From assembly GCF_017742835.1 (NCBI RefSeq), contig NZ_CP072392.1, positions 645,388 to 709,387 on the forward strand: a stretch of 64,000 nucleotides of DNA, in the 5' to 3' direction. The notes under the pieces were generated by a model. The model ran no database searches. It was not told where the DNA came from and saw only the letters and a list, made by a program, of their open reading frames with translations. Source of the DNA: Aquabacter sp. L1I39 (GTDB lineage: Bacteria > Pseudomonadota > Alphaproteobacteria > Rhizobiales > Xanthobacteraceae). A program made the position numbers and the translations under genes. Numbering within the stretch: the stretch's first letter is position 1; each line of letters opens with the position of its first letter. This document shows positions 45,619-54,203 of this stretch, in pieces.

Positions 45619-46329
45619 TCAATCGCCACCCCGCACCAACGCAACCAGCATCTTGCGCGCCTCGCCGGCACTGGTGATGCGGCCGGGGAAGTCGAGGCGG
45701 CGTGTGCGGTCCTCGCGAATCAGGGTGGTGCCCTCGGGATCGATGGACAGCATGCGCCAGTCCGTGCCGGTCTCCTTCAGGAGGCGGTGGGCATAGCCCT
45801 GGATGGCGTCCAGGTGATCCTCGTTCATGTGGGAGACGATACCGTCCACGGCCCCCTTCAGCGCCTCGGCACCGGTCCAGTCCACGCCCACGTCCGCGCC
45901 CGGCAAGGTGACGATGCGCCCGAAGCCCCCCACCAGATGGGCCTCCCGCACGTCCATGCGGTAGAAGGAGAAATCGGTGAAGTCCGCATAGCCCGACGCG
46001 AGGGGATGGCGGGCGAGATAGGTGGCCTTGGCCTCCTCCGCAGCGACGACCGCGATCTCGCCCAGAAGGCTGACGCGCGGGGCATTCAGCGGGTCTTCCC
46101 CGCGCGGGCCGGCGAACAGGAGCGAGACGCGGGAATCGGCCGTCAGGTTGCGGGTGTGGCGGGCAAGGGTCGAGAGCAGCAGCAGCGGCCGGCCTTCCAG
46201 ATCGGGCGCCACCGCCACCAGGGAGGCATAGGGCGCGCCCTCCGGCTCCAGGGTCGCGAGCGCCGCGAACCCGGCCTCCGCCACCACCTGCCGCGCCCGC
46301 GCGGCGGCACTTTCCCGAGGCTCCGACAT
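45619..46329 (-). CDS. HugZ-family heme utilization/pyridoxamine-phosphate-oxidase-fold protein
   Basis: A 236-residue protein with a split-barrel flavin-binding N-terminal domain (about 1-140, with FAALATLEPEGAPYASLVAVA and HTRNLTADSRVSLLF) and a C-terminal DUF2470 domain (about 160-230: SHMNEDHLDAIQGYA). This pair is characteristic of HugZ/HutZ-type proteins, which bind or degrade heme. No iron regulation sites were looked for convincingly. It is divergent from chvI, with 201 bp between. Confidence 0.9.
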   Translation of the reverse strand: MSEPRESAAARARQVVAEAGFAALATLEPEGAPYASLVAVAPDLEGRPLLLLSTLARHTRNLTADSRVSLLFAGPRGEDPLNAPRVSLLGEIAVVAAEEAKATYLARHPLASGYADFTDFSFYRMDVREAHLVGGFGRIVTLPGADVGVDWTGAEALKGAVDGIVSHMNEDHLDAIQGYAHRLLKETGTDWRMLSIDPEGTTLIREDRTRRLDFPGRITSAGEARKMLVALVRGGD

Positions 46330-46420
46330 GGCCTTTTCTCCCGCTTCTCTCGGGCGATGTGAGAGCCCATCCCCCGTCCGTCAAGCACGGCGAGCGGGAA
46401 GGGTTTGGAGATTGTGTGAT

Positions 46421-46440
46421 TTCCCGTTATTTTCCGGGAA
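46421..46440. promoter_or_regulatory. AT-rich palindrome in the hugZ-chvI divergent region
   Basis: TTCCCG (46421-46426) and CGGGAA (46435-46440) are inverted around an 8-base AT-rich centre. It lies 91 bp before the chvI start and 92 bp before the hugZ-like start, where promoters of both should be. It could be an operator; no known consensus was matched. Confidence 0.3.
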
Positions 46441-46530
46441 TGATCGGAACCGGTGTCACATTTCGGCCACGCGAACCGGCTTCACCGAAACAGGCTGAAA
46501 ACGGCCGCTCCGACGCATGAAAGAGGTGTC

Positions 46531-47232
46531 ATGCCCACGATCGCCCTGGTCGACGACGACCGCAATATTCTGACCTCGGTCTCCATTGCGTTGGAGGCGG
46601 AAGGCTATCGGATCGACACCTATACGGACGGCGTGTCGGCGCTGGACGGGTTCAAGACCAATCCGCCGGACCTTGCCATTTTCGACATCAAGATGCCCCG
46701 CATGGACGGCATGGAGCTTCTGCGCCGGGTGCGCCAGAAGACCGACATGCCGGTGATCTTCCTCACCTCAAAGGATGAGGAGATCGACGAATTGTTCGGC
46801 CTCAAGATGGGCGCCGACGACTTCATCAAGAAGCCCTTCTCCCAGCGCCTCCTGGTGGAGCGGGTGAAGGCCATCCTGCGTCGCATCGGCGCCAAGGACG
46901 GCACGGCGCCGCGCGAGACCGACAGCGCCAAGGTGCTGGAGCGCGGCCAGCTGCGCATGGACCCGGAGCGCCACACCTGCGCCTGGAAGGGCGAGCCGGT
47001 CACCCTCACCGTCACCGAGTTCCTGATCCTCCAGGCGCTCGCCCAGCGCCCCGGCGTGGTCAAGAGCCGCAATGCCCTGATGGATGCGGCCTATGACGAT
47101 CAGGTCTATGTGGACGACCGCACCATCGACAGCCACATCAAGCGCCTGCGCAAGAAGTTCAAGTCGGTGGACGACAATTTCGACATGATCGAGACCCTGT
47201 ACGGGGTCGGCTATCGCTTTAAGGAAATGTGA
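46531..47232 (+). CDS. chvI: Response regulator ChvI
   Basis: ChvI (ExoS/ChvI system) is the response regulator that controls envelope, motility, exopolysaccharide and acid response in rhizobia and Agrobacterium. The 233-residue protein has a receiver domain with phospho-acceptor Asp52 ([10 protein letters not shown]) and a C-terminal OmpR-type winged helix ending [13 protein letters not shown]. The start at 46531 follows AAAGAGGTGTC; the frame upstream is not conserved. It is followed by chvG after 28 bp. The full gene order chvI-chvG-hprK-EIIA-HPr is a widely conserved alphaproteobacterial block. Confidence 0.95.
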   Translation: MPTIALVDDDRNILTSVSIALEAEGYRIDTYTDGVSALDGFKTNPPDLAIFDIKMPRMDGMELLRRVRQKTDMPVIFLTSKDEEIDELFGLKMGADDFIKKPFSQRLLVERVKAILRRIGAKDGTAPRETDSAKVLERGQLRMDPERHTCAWKGEPVTLTVTEFLILQALAQRPGVVKSRNALMDAAYDDQVYVDDRTIDSHIKRLRKKFKSVDDNFDMIETLYGVGYRFKEM

Positions 47233-47260
47233 GGCCGGGCGCGCCCCGGCGCCCAATGCC

Positions 47261-49030
47261 ATGACGGCCCAGACTGAAGACCTCCCGGCGGACCTGCGCC
47301 CCGCCCCGCCCCCGCGCGGGTTCTGGGGCCTGCTGCGGCGCATCCGCCAGTTCGTGGCGTTCAAGAGCTTCTCCAGCCTGACGCGACGCATCGTGCTGCT
47401 CAATCTGGCGGGGCTGTGCGCGCTGGTCTCGGGCATCCTTTACCTATCGGAATTCCGCGCCGGCCTCATTGATGCGCGGGTGCAGAGCCTGCTGGTGCAA
47501 GGCGAGATCATCGCCGCCGCCATTGCCGGCTCGGCCCAGGTGGAAACCAACGCCATCACCATCGACCCGGAAAAGCTCCTGGAGCTTCAGACCGGCGACA
47601 GCTACGGGCCGGCGGAAGAGGGCTTCGCGCCGCTGGAATTTCCCATCAATCCGGAACGGGTTGCCCCGGTGCTGCGGCGCCTGGTGGGTCCCACCGGCAC
47701 CCGCGCGCGCATCTATGACCGCGACGGCGTGATGTTGCTGGACACCCGCTCGCTCTATTCCAAGGGCGAAATCCTGCGCTTCGACCTGCCCCCGCCCACC
47801 CAGGCCCCGCCCGGCCTGCTGGAGCGTGCCTGGCGCGGCGTGCAGAGCTGGATCGGCCGGCGGGAATTGCCGCTCTACAAGGAACTTGGCCCCCAGAGCG
47901 GCAAGGACTATCCGGAAGTGGCCTCCGCCGCCCTCGGCCAGAAGGCCTCCGCCGTGCGTGTGGACGAGCGCGGACGGGTGGTGGTGTCGGTGGCGGTGCC
48001 CATCCAGCGCTTCCGCGCCATTCTCGGCGTCCTGCTGCTCTCCACCCAGGGCGGGGAGATCGACCAGGCGGTGGAGGCGGAGCGCTTCGTCATCGTGCGC
48101 GTCTTCCTGGTGGCGGCGGTGGTGATGGTGCTCCTGTCCATCCTGCTGGCCGGCACCATCGCCGACCCCGTGCGCAAGCTCGCCGCCGCCGCCGAGCGGG
48201 TGCGCCGGCGCATCAAGAGCCGGGTGGAGATCCCCGATTTCACCTCCCGCTCCGACGAAATCGGCCACCTGTCCGGCGCGCTCCGCGACATGACCTCCGC
48301 GCTCTACAACCGCATCGAGGCCATTGAGAGCTTCGCCGCAGATGTGGCCCATGAGCTGAAGAACCCCCTCACCTCCCTGCGCTCCGCCGTGGAGACTCTG
48401 CCGCTCGCCAAGACCGACAAGTCCCGCGACCGCCTCATGGAGGTGATCCAGCACGACGTGAAGCGCCTGGACCGCCTGATCTCCGACATCTCCGACGCTA
48501 GCCGGCTCGACGCCGAGCTCCAGCGCCAGGAAGCCACCAATGTGGACCTGCGCCAGATGCTGGAAATGGTGGTGGGCATGGCGCAGGACGTGCGCAAGGA
48601 TGACGGTGTGAGCGTCGCCCTGCATTTCGAGCGCGCCCAAGGCGCCCCGGCGGATTATGTGATCGTCGGCCATGCCTCGCGGCTCGGCCAGGTGGTGGAC
48701 AATCTGGTCTCCAATGCCCGCTCCTTCTCGCCCAGCGGCGGCACCGTGACCGTCACCTGCCGGCGCCTCAAGCAGGGCGCGGAGATCATCGTGGACGATG
48801 AGGGACCGGGCGTCCGGCCCGATGCCCTCGCCAAGATTTTCGAGCGCTTCTATACCGACCGGCCGCACCAGGGCTTCGGCCAGAATTCGGGCCTCGGCCT
48901 GTCCATCTCGCGCCAGATCGTCGAGGCCCATGGCGGCAAGATCTGGGCGGAGAACCGCATAGGCAAGGGCGCGGACGGCGAAGAGACGGTGCTCGGGGCG
49001 CGCCTCATGGTGCGCCTGCCGGCGGGCTGA
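47261..49030 (+). CDS. chvG: Sensor histidine kinase ChvG/ExoS
   Basis: The partner membrane kinase of ChvI. The 589-residue protein has transmembrane helix 1 at about 45-65, a large periplasmic sensor region (about 65-280), helix 2 at about 283-305, and a HAMP domain. The HisKA domain follows with His364 in VAHELKNPLTSLRSA, then a HATPase domain with DEGPGV and GLGLSIS motifs. In Agrobacterium and Sinorhizobium the periplasmic domain is held off by ExoR; no exoR gene is in the window. Confidence 0.95.
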   Translation: MTAQTEDLPADLRPAPPPRGFWGLLRRIRQFVAFKSFSSLTRRIVLLNLAGLCALVSGILYLSEFRAGLIDARVQSLLVQGEIIAAAIAGSAQVETNAITIDPEKLLELQTGDSYGPAEEGFAPLEFPINPERVAPVLRRLVGPTGTRARIYDRDGVMLLDTRSLYSKGEILRFDLPPPTQAPPGLLERAWRGVQSWIGRRELPLYKELGPQSGKDYPEVASAALGQKASAVRVDERGRVVVSVAVPIQRFRAILGVLLLSTQGGEIDQAVEAERFVIVRVFLVAAVVMVLLSILLAGTIADPVRKLAAAAERVRRRIKSRVEIPDFTSRSDEIGHLSGALRDMTSALYNRIEAIESFAADVAHELKNPLTSLRSAVETLPLAKTDKSRDRLMEVIQHDVKRLDRLISDISDASRLDAELQRQEATNVDLRQMLEMVVGMAQDVRKDDGVSVALHFERAQGAPADYVIVGHASRLGQVVDNLVSNARSFSPSGGTVTVTCRRLKQGAEIIVDDEGPGVRPDALAKIFERFYTDRPHQGFGQNSGLGLSISRQIVEAHGGKIWAENRIGKGADGEETVLGARLMVRLPAG

Positions 49031-49033
49031 GCG

Positions 49034-49498
49034 GTGTCCGCGGGCCCGGGCCAGTGGGCGCCCTCCCCCACCGTCCATGCCAGCTGCGTGCTGGTGGGCG
49101 AGACCGGCATCCTGATCCGCGGCCCATCCGGCTCCGGCAAGTCGACCCTTGCTTTGTCCCTCATGCTCGACCCGCCCCGCGCACTGCCCGCCGCGCGTCT
49201 GGTGGCGGACGACCGGGTGCACCTGACGCCGGCTCCCGATGGCCTCGTGGCGCACGCCCCCGCGACCCTCGCCGGGCTGATGGAGGTCCGCTATCTCGGC
49301 ATCCGCCGCTTTCCCTTTGCGGCCCGCGCCAGGCTGGGCCTGGTGATCGATCTCGCGGCAGAGGATGCCGCGCGCATGCCCGAGGTCCCGGGCAGTGTTG
49401 CAAATCTGGACGGTTTCCAGCTTCCGCGCCTTGCAATTCCGCCAGGAATGAGCCCGCGCCTCTTGGTGGCGGCGGTCCTCACAGGCAAGAATCCCTGA
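49034..49498 (+). CDS. hprK: HPr kinase/phosphorylase, short alphaproteobacterial form
   Basis: HprK phosphorylates HPr on Ser, linking carbon status to regulation. The 154-residue protein is half the length of the Bacillus enzyme and lacks its N-terminal domain, as usual in alphaproteobacteria. The P-loop is GPSGSGKST (residues 30-38), followed by VADDRV and GLMEVRYLGI, the region needed for HPr binding. The start is GTG, 3 bp after the chvG stop, so the genes are coupled. Confidence 0.94.
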   Translation: MSAGPGQWAPSPTVHASCVLVGETGILIRGPSGSGKSTLALSLMLDPPRALPAARLVADDRVHLTPAPDGLVAHAPATLAGLMEVRYLGIRRFPFAARARLGLVIDLAAEDAARMPEVPGSVANLDGFQLPRLAIPPGMSPRLLVAAVLTGKNP

Positions 49499-49528
49499 AC
49501 CCTCATGTGCTTTTGTGCGATGCACCCC

Positions 49529-49558
49529 TTGCGTAATTTTTGAGCCGCTCTGAATATG
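49529..49558 (+). promoter_or_regulatory. Possible promoter before EIIA gene
   Basis: TTGCGT (49529-49534) and AATATG (49553-49558) are spaced by 18 bp in an AT-richer segment of the 114-bp gap after hprK. A small hairpin (TCCCGCA/TGCGGGA, 49563-49577) follows in the leader. The match to consensus is only moderate. Confidence 0.3.
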
Positions 49559-49612
49559 GCGGTCCCGCAGTGCGGGAGGCCTCCGCCCCGAACTGGCTGA
49601 GGCGGAGGGAAC

Positions 49613-50014
49613 ATGATCGGTCTCGTTCTCGTCACCCATGGCCGCCTGGCCACAGAATTCTGCTCCGCTCTGGAGCATGTGATGGGCCCACAGAGCCAGA
49701 TTGCCGCGGTCACCATCGGCCCCGACGACGATATGGAGCGCCGCCGCCACGACATCATCGAGGCGGTGGACCGGGTGCGTTCGGGTCAGGGCGTCGTCAT
49801 CCTCACCGATATGTTCGGCGGCACCCCCTCCAATCTCGCCATCTCCGTGATGAACGCCCCCGACGTGGAAGTGGTGGCGGGCATCAATCTCCCCATGCTG
49901 GTCAAGCTGGCCAAGGTCCGCGCCGAACTGCCTCTGGCCGAGGCGGTGAACGTGGCGCAGGAAGCCGGCCGGAAATACATCAATGTCGCAAGTCGTGTCC
50001 TTGCCGGAAAGTGA
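49613..50014 (+). CDS. manX: PTS EIIA component of mannose type
   Basis: A 133-residue EIIA of the mannose family. The phosphorylated His is His9 in VLVTHG; TDMFGGTPSNLAI near 66-78 is the family signature. No EIIB/EIIC sugar permease is nearby, so as in other alphaproteobacteria it probably belongs to a regulatory phosphorelay (EI-Ntr, HPr, EIIA) rather than sugar transport. The stop lies within the region overlapping ptsH. Confidence 0.94.
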   Translation: MIGLVLVTHGRLATEFCSALEHVMGPQSQIAAVTIGPDDDMERRRHDIIEAVDRVRSGQGVVILTDMFGGTPSNLAISVMNAPDVEVVAGINLPMLVKLAKVRAELPLAEAVNVAQEAGRKYINVASRVLAGK

Positions 50015-50339
50015 AGCCGTGTCGGCCGAGGCCGTCCAAGAGGCCTGCGGCACCCCCGCTCCCGCCGGAGCCCTGGTGCGGGTGCTGCCCATCATCAACA
50101 AGCGCGGCCTCCATGCGCGCGCCTCCGCAAAGTTCGTGCAGACAGTGGAGCGCTTCACCGCCGCCGTCACGGTCTGCCGCAATGGCGAGGCGGTGGAAGG
50201 CAATTCCATCATGGGCCTCATGATGCTGGCGGCGGCCCCCGGCACCACCGTCACCGTCACCGCCACCGGCAAGGAAGCAAGCGAAGTGATGGAGGCGCTC
50301 ACGGCCCTCGTTGCCAACCGCTTCGGCGAAGAGGAATAG
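49983..50339 (+). CDS. ptsH: Phosphocarrier protein HPr (NPr type)
   Basis: HPr passes phosphate from enzyme I to EIIA. Catalytic His44 lies in NKRGLHARASAKF and the HprK target Ser75 in GNSIMGLMMLAA. From ATG 49983 the product is 118 residues and overlaps the EIIA gene by 32 bp. GTG 50019, just after the EIIA stop, would remove a 12-residue non-conserved extension and may be the actual start. Members usually have about 90 residues; even the shorter form has an N-terminal extension here. Confidence 0.93.
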   Translation: MSQVVSLPESEAVSAEAVQEACGTPAPAGALVRVLPIINKRGLHARASAKFVQTVERFTAAVTVCRNGEAVEGNSIMGLMMLAAAPGTTVTVTATGKEASEVMEALTALVANRFGEEE

Positions 50340-50571
50340 GCGCACAGCGCCCTTCCGGCAATGAACGGATCGGCTTGGGCGCGATCGCGCCCCGCTGCTG
50401 CCCGCCCTTCAGCCCCCAAGGTCGCGTCCGGCGGACCGCGATTGCATCGTCATCCACCTGCGCCGAAGACGCCTTTGCTGACGCGGGGCTGGCCTTCCAG
50501 CCTGCCGAAAGCCACAATCGCGAGATTATGAACGCACGGGCCGGCGCAAAAGGTGCGGCTCGGCCCCCGGC

Positions 50572-52059
50572 ATGGAAGGCATGTTCAGGCTTCAGGATCC
50601 CTTTTCCGGTTCCTACCGTGCCCTCAAGGAGCGGCGCGTACGCTTCGGCCTGTCCGCAAAGCTGCTGCTGCTGACCATCGCCTTCATCACCGCGGCCGAA
50701 CTCGCCATCTTCGTGCCGTCCATGGCCACCTTTCGCCAACGCTGGCTCTCCGATCGGGTGGCGGCTGCGCGCACGGCAGCCCTGGTGCTGGAGGCAGCCC
50801 CCGAGGAGGCGGTGCCGCCAGAGCTTGCCCGCCAGATCCTGGAGAGCGTCGGCGCTCAGGTGGTGGTGGTCAAGCGCGAGGACACGCGCCGGCTCCTGGC
50901 CATATCCGACATGCCGCCCGCCATCGACCTGCACATCGACATGCGCCAGACCACCATGCTGGAAGCGGTGTGGGAGGCCTTCGACACCCTGATTTCCGGT
51001 GGCGACCGCACCTTGCGCGTGGTGGCGGCCGCCCCCCGCGACGGCGACTTCCTGGAGATCGTCCTGTCCGAAAAGCCGCTGCGGGCCGCCATGCTGCGGT
51101 TCGGGGCGACACTGTCCGTGCTCTCGCTGCTGGTCTCGGCCATTGCCGGACTTCTGGTCTATGTGAGCCTGCACCGCATGTTCGTGCGGCCCATGCGACG
51201 CCTGACCGAGCGCATGAGCGCGTATCGCGAGGCGCCAGAGGATGCCTCCCGCATCATCGTGCCCTCCGGCCGGGGCGACGAGATCGGCATTGCCGAGGAG
51301 GCGCTGGCCGAATTGCAGCGGGGCCTGTCCCAGACCCTGGCGCAGAAATCGCACCTGGCAGCGCTCGGCATGGCGGTGTCCAAGATCAACCATGACCTGC
51401 GCAACCTGCTGGCCTCGGTTCAGCTCATCTCCGATCGCCTCGCCGACCTTCCCGACCCCACCGTCCAGCGCTTCGCGCCCAAGCTCATGAATGCTCTGGA
51501 CCGGGCCATCACCTATTGCGAACAGACGCTGTCCTATGGCCGCGCGCAGGAGGCCCTGCCGGTGCGACGCAAGGTGGAGCTTGCGCCGCTTTTGGAAGAG
51601 GTGCGCGAGACACTGGGCCTTGGCCCCGATTCGCCGGTCGGCTGGATCGCCTCCCTCGACCGCTCCATCACCGTGGATGCGGATCCCGACCAGTTGTTCC
51701 GCGTGCTGCTGAACCTCACCCGCAATGCCCGCCAGGCGCTGGAGGCGCGCACGCCCAACGATCCCGCCCGCGACCAGATCCGCATTTCCGCGCGCCGACG
51801 CGGCACGGTGGTGGAGATCGAGGTGAGCGATACCGGCCCCGGCATTCCCGCCGATCGTCGCGAGCGCCTGTTCGCAGCCTTCCAGGCTTCGGCCCGGCGG
51901 GGCGGCACCGGCCTTGGCCTTCCCATCGCCGACGAACTGGTGCGCGCCCATGGCGGCGAGCTGCGTCTGGTGGAAGGCACCATGGGCGCCACCTTCCTCA
52001 TCTCCATCCCCGACCGCACCGCCGACCTCCGCCTCGCCTCCCGCCGCGCCAGCGCGTGA
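50572..52059 (+). CDS. Orphan membrane sensor histidine kinase
   Basis: A 495-residue sensor kinase without an adjacent response regulator. Transmembrane helix 1 is at about 27-48 and helix 2 at about 183-205, with a roughly 130-residue periplasmic domain between, followed by HAMP. The HisKA motif is SKINHDLRNLLASVQL (His274), and the HATPase has LTRNARQAL, SDTGPGIPADRRE and GGTGLGLPIA. The HDLRN variant in place of HELRN/HELKN is noteworthy. The alternative start at ATG 50581 removes three residues. It ends before tRNA-Arg. Confidence 0.93.
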   Translation: MEGMFRLQDPFSGSYRALKERRVRFGLSAKLLLLTIAFITAAELAIFVPSMATFRQRWLSDRVAAARTAALVLEAAPEEAVPPELARQILESVGAQVVVVKREDTRRLLAISDMPPAIDLHIDMRQTTMLEAVWEAFDTLISGGDRTLRVVAAAPRDGDFLEIVLSEKPLRAAMLRFGATLSVLSLLVSAIAGLLVYVSLHRMFVRPMRRLTERMSAYREAPEDASRIIVPSGRGDEIGIAEEALAELQRGLSQTLAQKSHLAALGMAVSKINHDLRNLLASVQLISDRLADLPDPTVQRFAPKLMNALDRAITYCEQTLSYGRAQEALPVRRKVELAPLLEEVRETLGLGPDSPVGWIASLDRSITVDADPDQLFRVLLNLTRNARQALEARTPNDPARDQIRISARRRGTVVEIEVSDTGPGIPADRRERLFAAFQASARRGGTGLGLPIADELVRAHGGELRLVEGTMGATFLISIPDRTADLRLASRRASA

Positions 52060-52258
52060 GGGGCTGGCCGCCGTCACGGGAGCGTCATCCACAGGCACGC
52101 GCCGCACGCATGACCAATCTGCGGGATGGGCCTTGCCTTCAAAATGAGAGGCGGGTAAGAGACAGCCCTCGCCGACGCACACCGTCGACGGGCCTCGCAG
52201 CCGGATCATCCAACCGGCACAGTGGACAGCTTCAAAAGCCCCACTGACGAGGTGGCAG

Positions 52259-52335
52259 GCGCCCGTAGCTCAGCTGGATAGAGCACCAGACTACGAATCT
52301 GGGGGTCAGAGGTTCGAATCCTTTCGGGCGCGCCA
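52259..52335 (+). tRNA. tRNA-Arg (anticodon ACG)
   Basis: The complete cloverleaf fits: acceptor GCGCCCG (52259-52265) with CGGGCGC (52325-52331), D arm GCTC...GAGC, anticodon stem CCAGA/TCTGG around CTACGAA giving anticodon ACG, and T arm AGAGG-TTCGAAT-CCTTT. A G discriminator and encoded CCA (52333-52335) follow. It is read as ICG for CGN Arg codons. Confidence 0.97.
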
Positions 52336-52649
52336 TCACTTAGCTTCGATTTATGACGGCGTGTTACCGGGCTTCGCTCAGCCGGTATTCCGCGCCTCCC
52401 CGCGCAGCTTGGTGACGGGCTTGTCGGCTCCATGGTGCCGCGATTGGAGAACGTGGTGGCGCTCAGCGGCGTCTGCACGCCCGCTTCATCAGCCAGCGCG
52501 CACTGCAGGTCCGGATATGCGCGCATCCACATCGCTGTCGCGCCAGGGCCTGGCGGCGAACCAGACGGCGCTGCGTCGACACTTTCACGCCACCACCGAC
52601 AAGAAAAGCCTGCCCCCTCGCCGCCAGGGCGCGGCGAAGGGCGGGCCGG
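52336..52649. other. 314-bp region after tRNA-Arg
   Basis: No supported gene. Short frames on both strands give unremarkable products and wobble bias is weak. tRNA 3' ends are frequent insertion sites; no duplication of the tRNA 3' end was seen in the window. Confidence 0.45.
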
Positions 52650-52880
52650 TCATGGCATATCGCCCTCATTGGCACGGGTGCGCTCATAGCGGAGCAGGTC
52701 GCCGGGCTGGCAGTCGAGGAAGTCGCAGATCCGCTCCAGCGTTTCGAAGCGGACGCCTTTCACGTGCCCTTTCTTGAGGAGCGAAAGATTGGCCTCGGTG
52801 ATCCCGACATATTCGGCGAGATCCTTCGATTTGACATTGCGCTCGGCGAGCATGACACCGAGCCGGACGTGAATGGGCAT
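52650..52880 (-). CDS. XRE-family transcriptional regulator (YozG-like)
   Basis: A 76-residue, single-domain Cro/CI-type helix-turn-helix (about residues 5-65: MLAERNVKSKDLAEYVGITEANLSLL). This compact type is typically encoded with a DUF2975 membrane protein, as here. The start is 12 bp after the DUF2975 stop, so they form an operon. Its likely target is the palindrome inside their shared promoter. Confidence 0.92.
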   Translation of the reverse strand: MPIHVRLGVMLAERNVKSKDLAEYVGITEANLSLLKKGHVKGVRFETLERICDFLDCQPGDLLRYERTRANEGDMP

Positions 52881-52892
52881 GGCCGGCTTTCC

Positions 52893-53474
52893 TCAGACGA
52901 ACTGATCGTTCTCAGCGGCCACATCGGATGCTTCCACCAGCACGCCCGCGATGACCGCAACCATCGCCGCAAACAGCAGCGACAGCAGCGTGTCCGAGCC
53001 GATGTTCAGCACCAGGCTGCGCGTCTGGCCCGGTGAGAGCGCACCGAGCAGCAGGCCGAGGGCTGCCCCGGCCAAGGGCTTGAGAAGGGCCGACGCGCCA
53101 ATCCACAAAGCGAAGCCGCGCAGGCTTCGGGCGGCGTCGCTGGAAAAGATGCGCCCCGCGGCAAAGCAGCGGAAACAGTGCCGGGCCTTCAGCAATCCGA
53201 AAATCAGCGCGCCGAGCGGAATCATGGCGACGGCGAAGGCGAGCAAGCGCACGGGAAGCCCGACGCCCATGGGCGGGGGAAGGACGAGGCCGGCGTGGCG
53301 AAACAGCGTGTCCGCCGGCGTCAGGCACCAATAAAGCAGCATCGCCGCCGCAAGCAGGACGGCCACTGCGGCGCTGGCCATTGCCATCCCCTCGCTGAGA
53401 CGGCGGACGCGAAGGAGGCGGGCAGCGCGGGACCCCTCGTGTAAGGCACGCAGGCTCAGGGTGGGTGGGACCAT
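52893..53474 (-). CDS. DUF2975 domain-containing membrane protein
   Basis: A 193-residue inner-membrane protein with four predicted helices (about 30-50, 75-95, 120-142, 160-180). The C-terminus (EASDVAAENDQFV) is typical of the DUF2975 family, whose function is unknown; members usually sit beside an XRE regulator, and the pair may act like a regulator and its sequestering partner. Start at 53474 gives a normal size. Confidence 0.88.
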   Translation of the reverse strand: MVPPTLSLRALHEGSRAARLLRVRRLSEGMAMASAAVAVLLAAAMLLYWCLTPADTLFRHAGLVLPPPMGVGLPVRLLAFAVAMIPLGALIFGLLKARHCFRCFAAGRIFSSDAARSLRGFALWIGASALLKPLAGAALGLLLGALSPGQTRSLVLNIGSDTLLSLLFAAMVAVIAGVLVEASDVAAENDQFV

Positions 53475-53498
53475 AGGGAAACTCCTCTAGATGTCGGG

Positions 53499-53526
53499 AT
53501 TGTATCCGATAATTATCGTTTTACAA
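53499..53526 (-). promoter_or_regulatory. Promoter and operator of the DUF2975-XRE operon
   Basis: On the minus strand TTGTAA (53526-53521) and TACAAT (53504-53499) form a sigma-70-type pair with 16-bp spacing. The perfect 12-bp palindrome CGATAATTATCG (53507-53518) lies wholly within the spacer, where a bound repressor would block polymerase. The start codon of DUF2975 is 25 bp downstream. This fits autoregulation by the XRE protein, which is inferred. Confidence 0.62.
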
Positions 53527-53580
53527 TGAAATTTTTTCGTTTAACGTTTCTCCACACACCACGGAGGTCACAAGCCGATT

Positions 53581-53949
53581 ATGAGAAACACACGAACGAA
53601 GATCGCCGGATGGGCGTGGTGCCTCGTTCTCATCGTGCCCGCCCATGCGGAGCCATCGACGAGCACGGGCTCCATATCGGTCGCGCAAGTGGCGCAGATG
53701 TTGGACCAGGCCCCGGCCAATCCGACGGCGCTACAAGTGCTCACGGCTTATCTGGGAGGTGTCGGCGAGGCCGTGGGAACCGTGATCGGAGCCGAGGGCA
53801 CCCCCTGTCGCCGCCCCCTCACGCTGACCGCCCAGGACGTTCGCAACGCCATTGCCGCCGCGACCGGAGGGGCGAAGGCACGTCAGGTTGCCGCGACACC
53901 GCTTATCGTTCGGGACATGATGGCGCGCGCCGGATGCCATCGCGGATGA
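53581..53949 (+). CDS. Small secreted protein, possible Rap1a/Tai-like fold
   Basis: A 122-residue protein with a Sec signal peptide (about 1-23, ending PAHA-E). The mature part has the spacing of the Rap1a/Tai family (immunity-like periplasmic helical fold): LQVLTAYLGGVGEAVG, then a Cys (GTPCRRP), TAQDVRNAIAAAT, and a second Cys near the end (ARAGCHR), which could form a disulfide. The similarity is weak, and the family assignment is tentative. GGAGG lies 13 bp upstream. It is divergent from DUF2975. Confidence 0.62.
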   Translation: MRNTRTKIAGWAWCLVLIVPAHAEPSTSTGSISVAQVAQMLDQAPANPTALQVLTAYLGGVGEAVGTVIGAEGTPCRRPLTLTAQDVRNAIAAATGGAKARQVAATPLIVRDMMARAGCHRG

Positions 53950-54203
53950 GTTGGGCAAACGGCAGTTTTCGCGTTGAAGGGCGGGGAGAGATGCCGCCGG
54001 TGAGGTCGCGATCATAAGGATCGCGCTGTCCGGTGACGGGGTCGCCACCGGAACCACCGAGGGCCGCACCGCCCCTGTGCCCCCGACCATACCAAGGTTC
54101 AGGCGGCAGACCTCAATGTAGAATGTCCCTGTCCGCTCCACCGTGGAAGTCTCTCCACAAGGGCCGCGCTCCATGAAAACGCGTGGCCGGAGACAGGTGG
54201 CCC

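Noticed and set aside
47444..50419. A 991-codon minus-strand open frame opposite chvG, hprK and ptsH
   Set aside because: It is His/Gly/Arg-rich, mirrors genuine genes with clear motifs on the plus strand, and arises from the high GC content.
52206..52532. Minus-strand open frame across tRNA-Arg encoding RIRTSDPQIRSLVLYPAELR
   Set aside because: This peptide is the antisense translation of the tRNA-Arg gene, a well-known false protein in databases. The DNA is fully explained by the tRNA.
53950..54203. Fluoride riboswitch upstream of crcB
   Set aside because: A small hairpin (CGCGATC/GATCGCG at 54007-54025) is present, but the conserved pseudoknot sequences of the crcB motif were not found.
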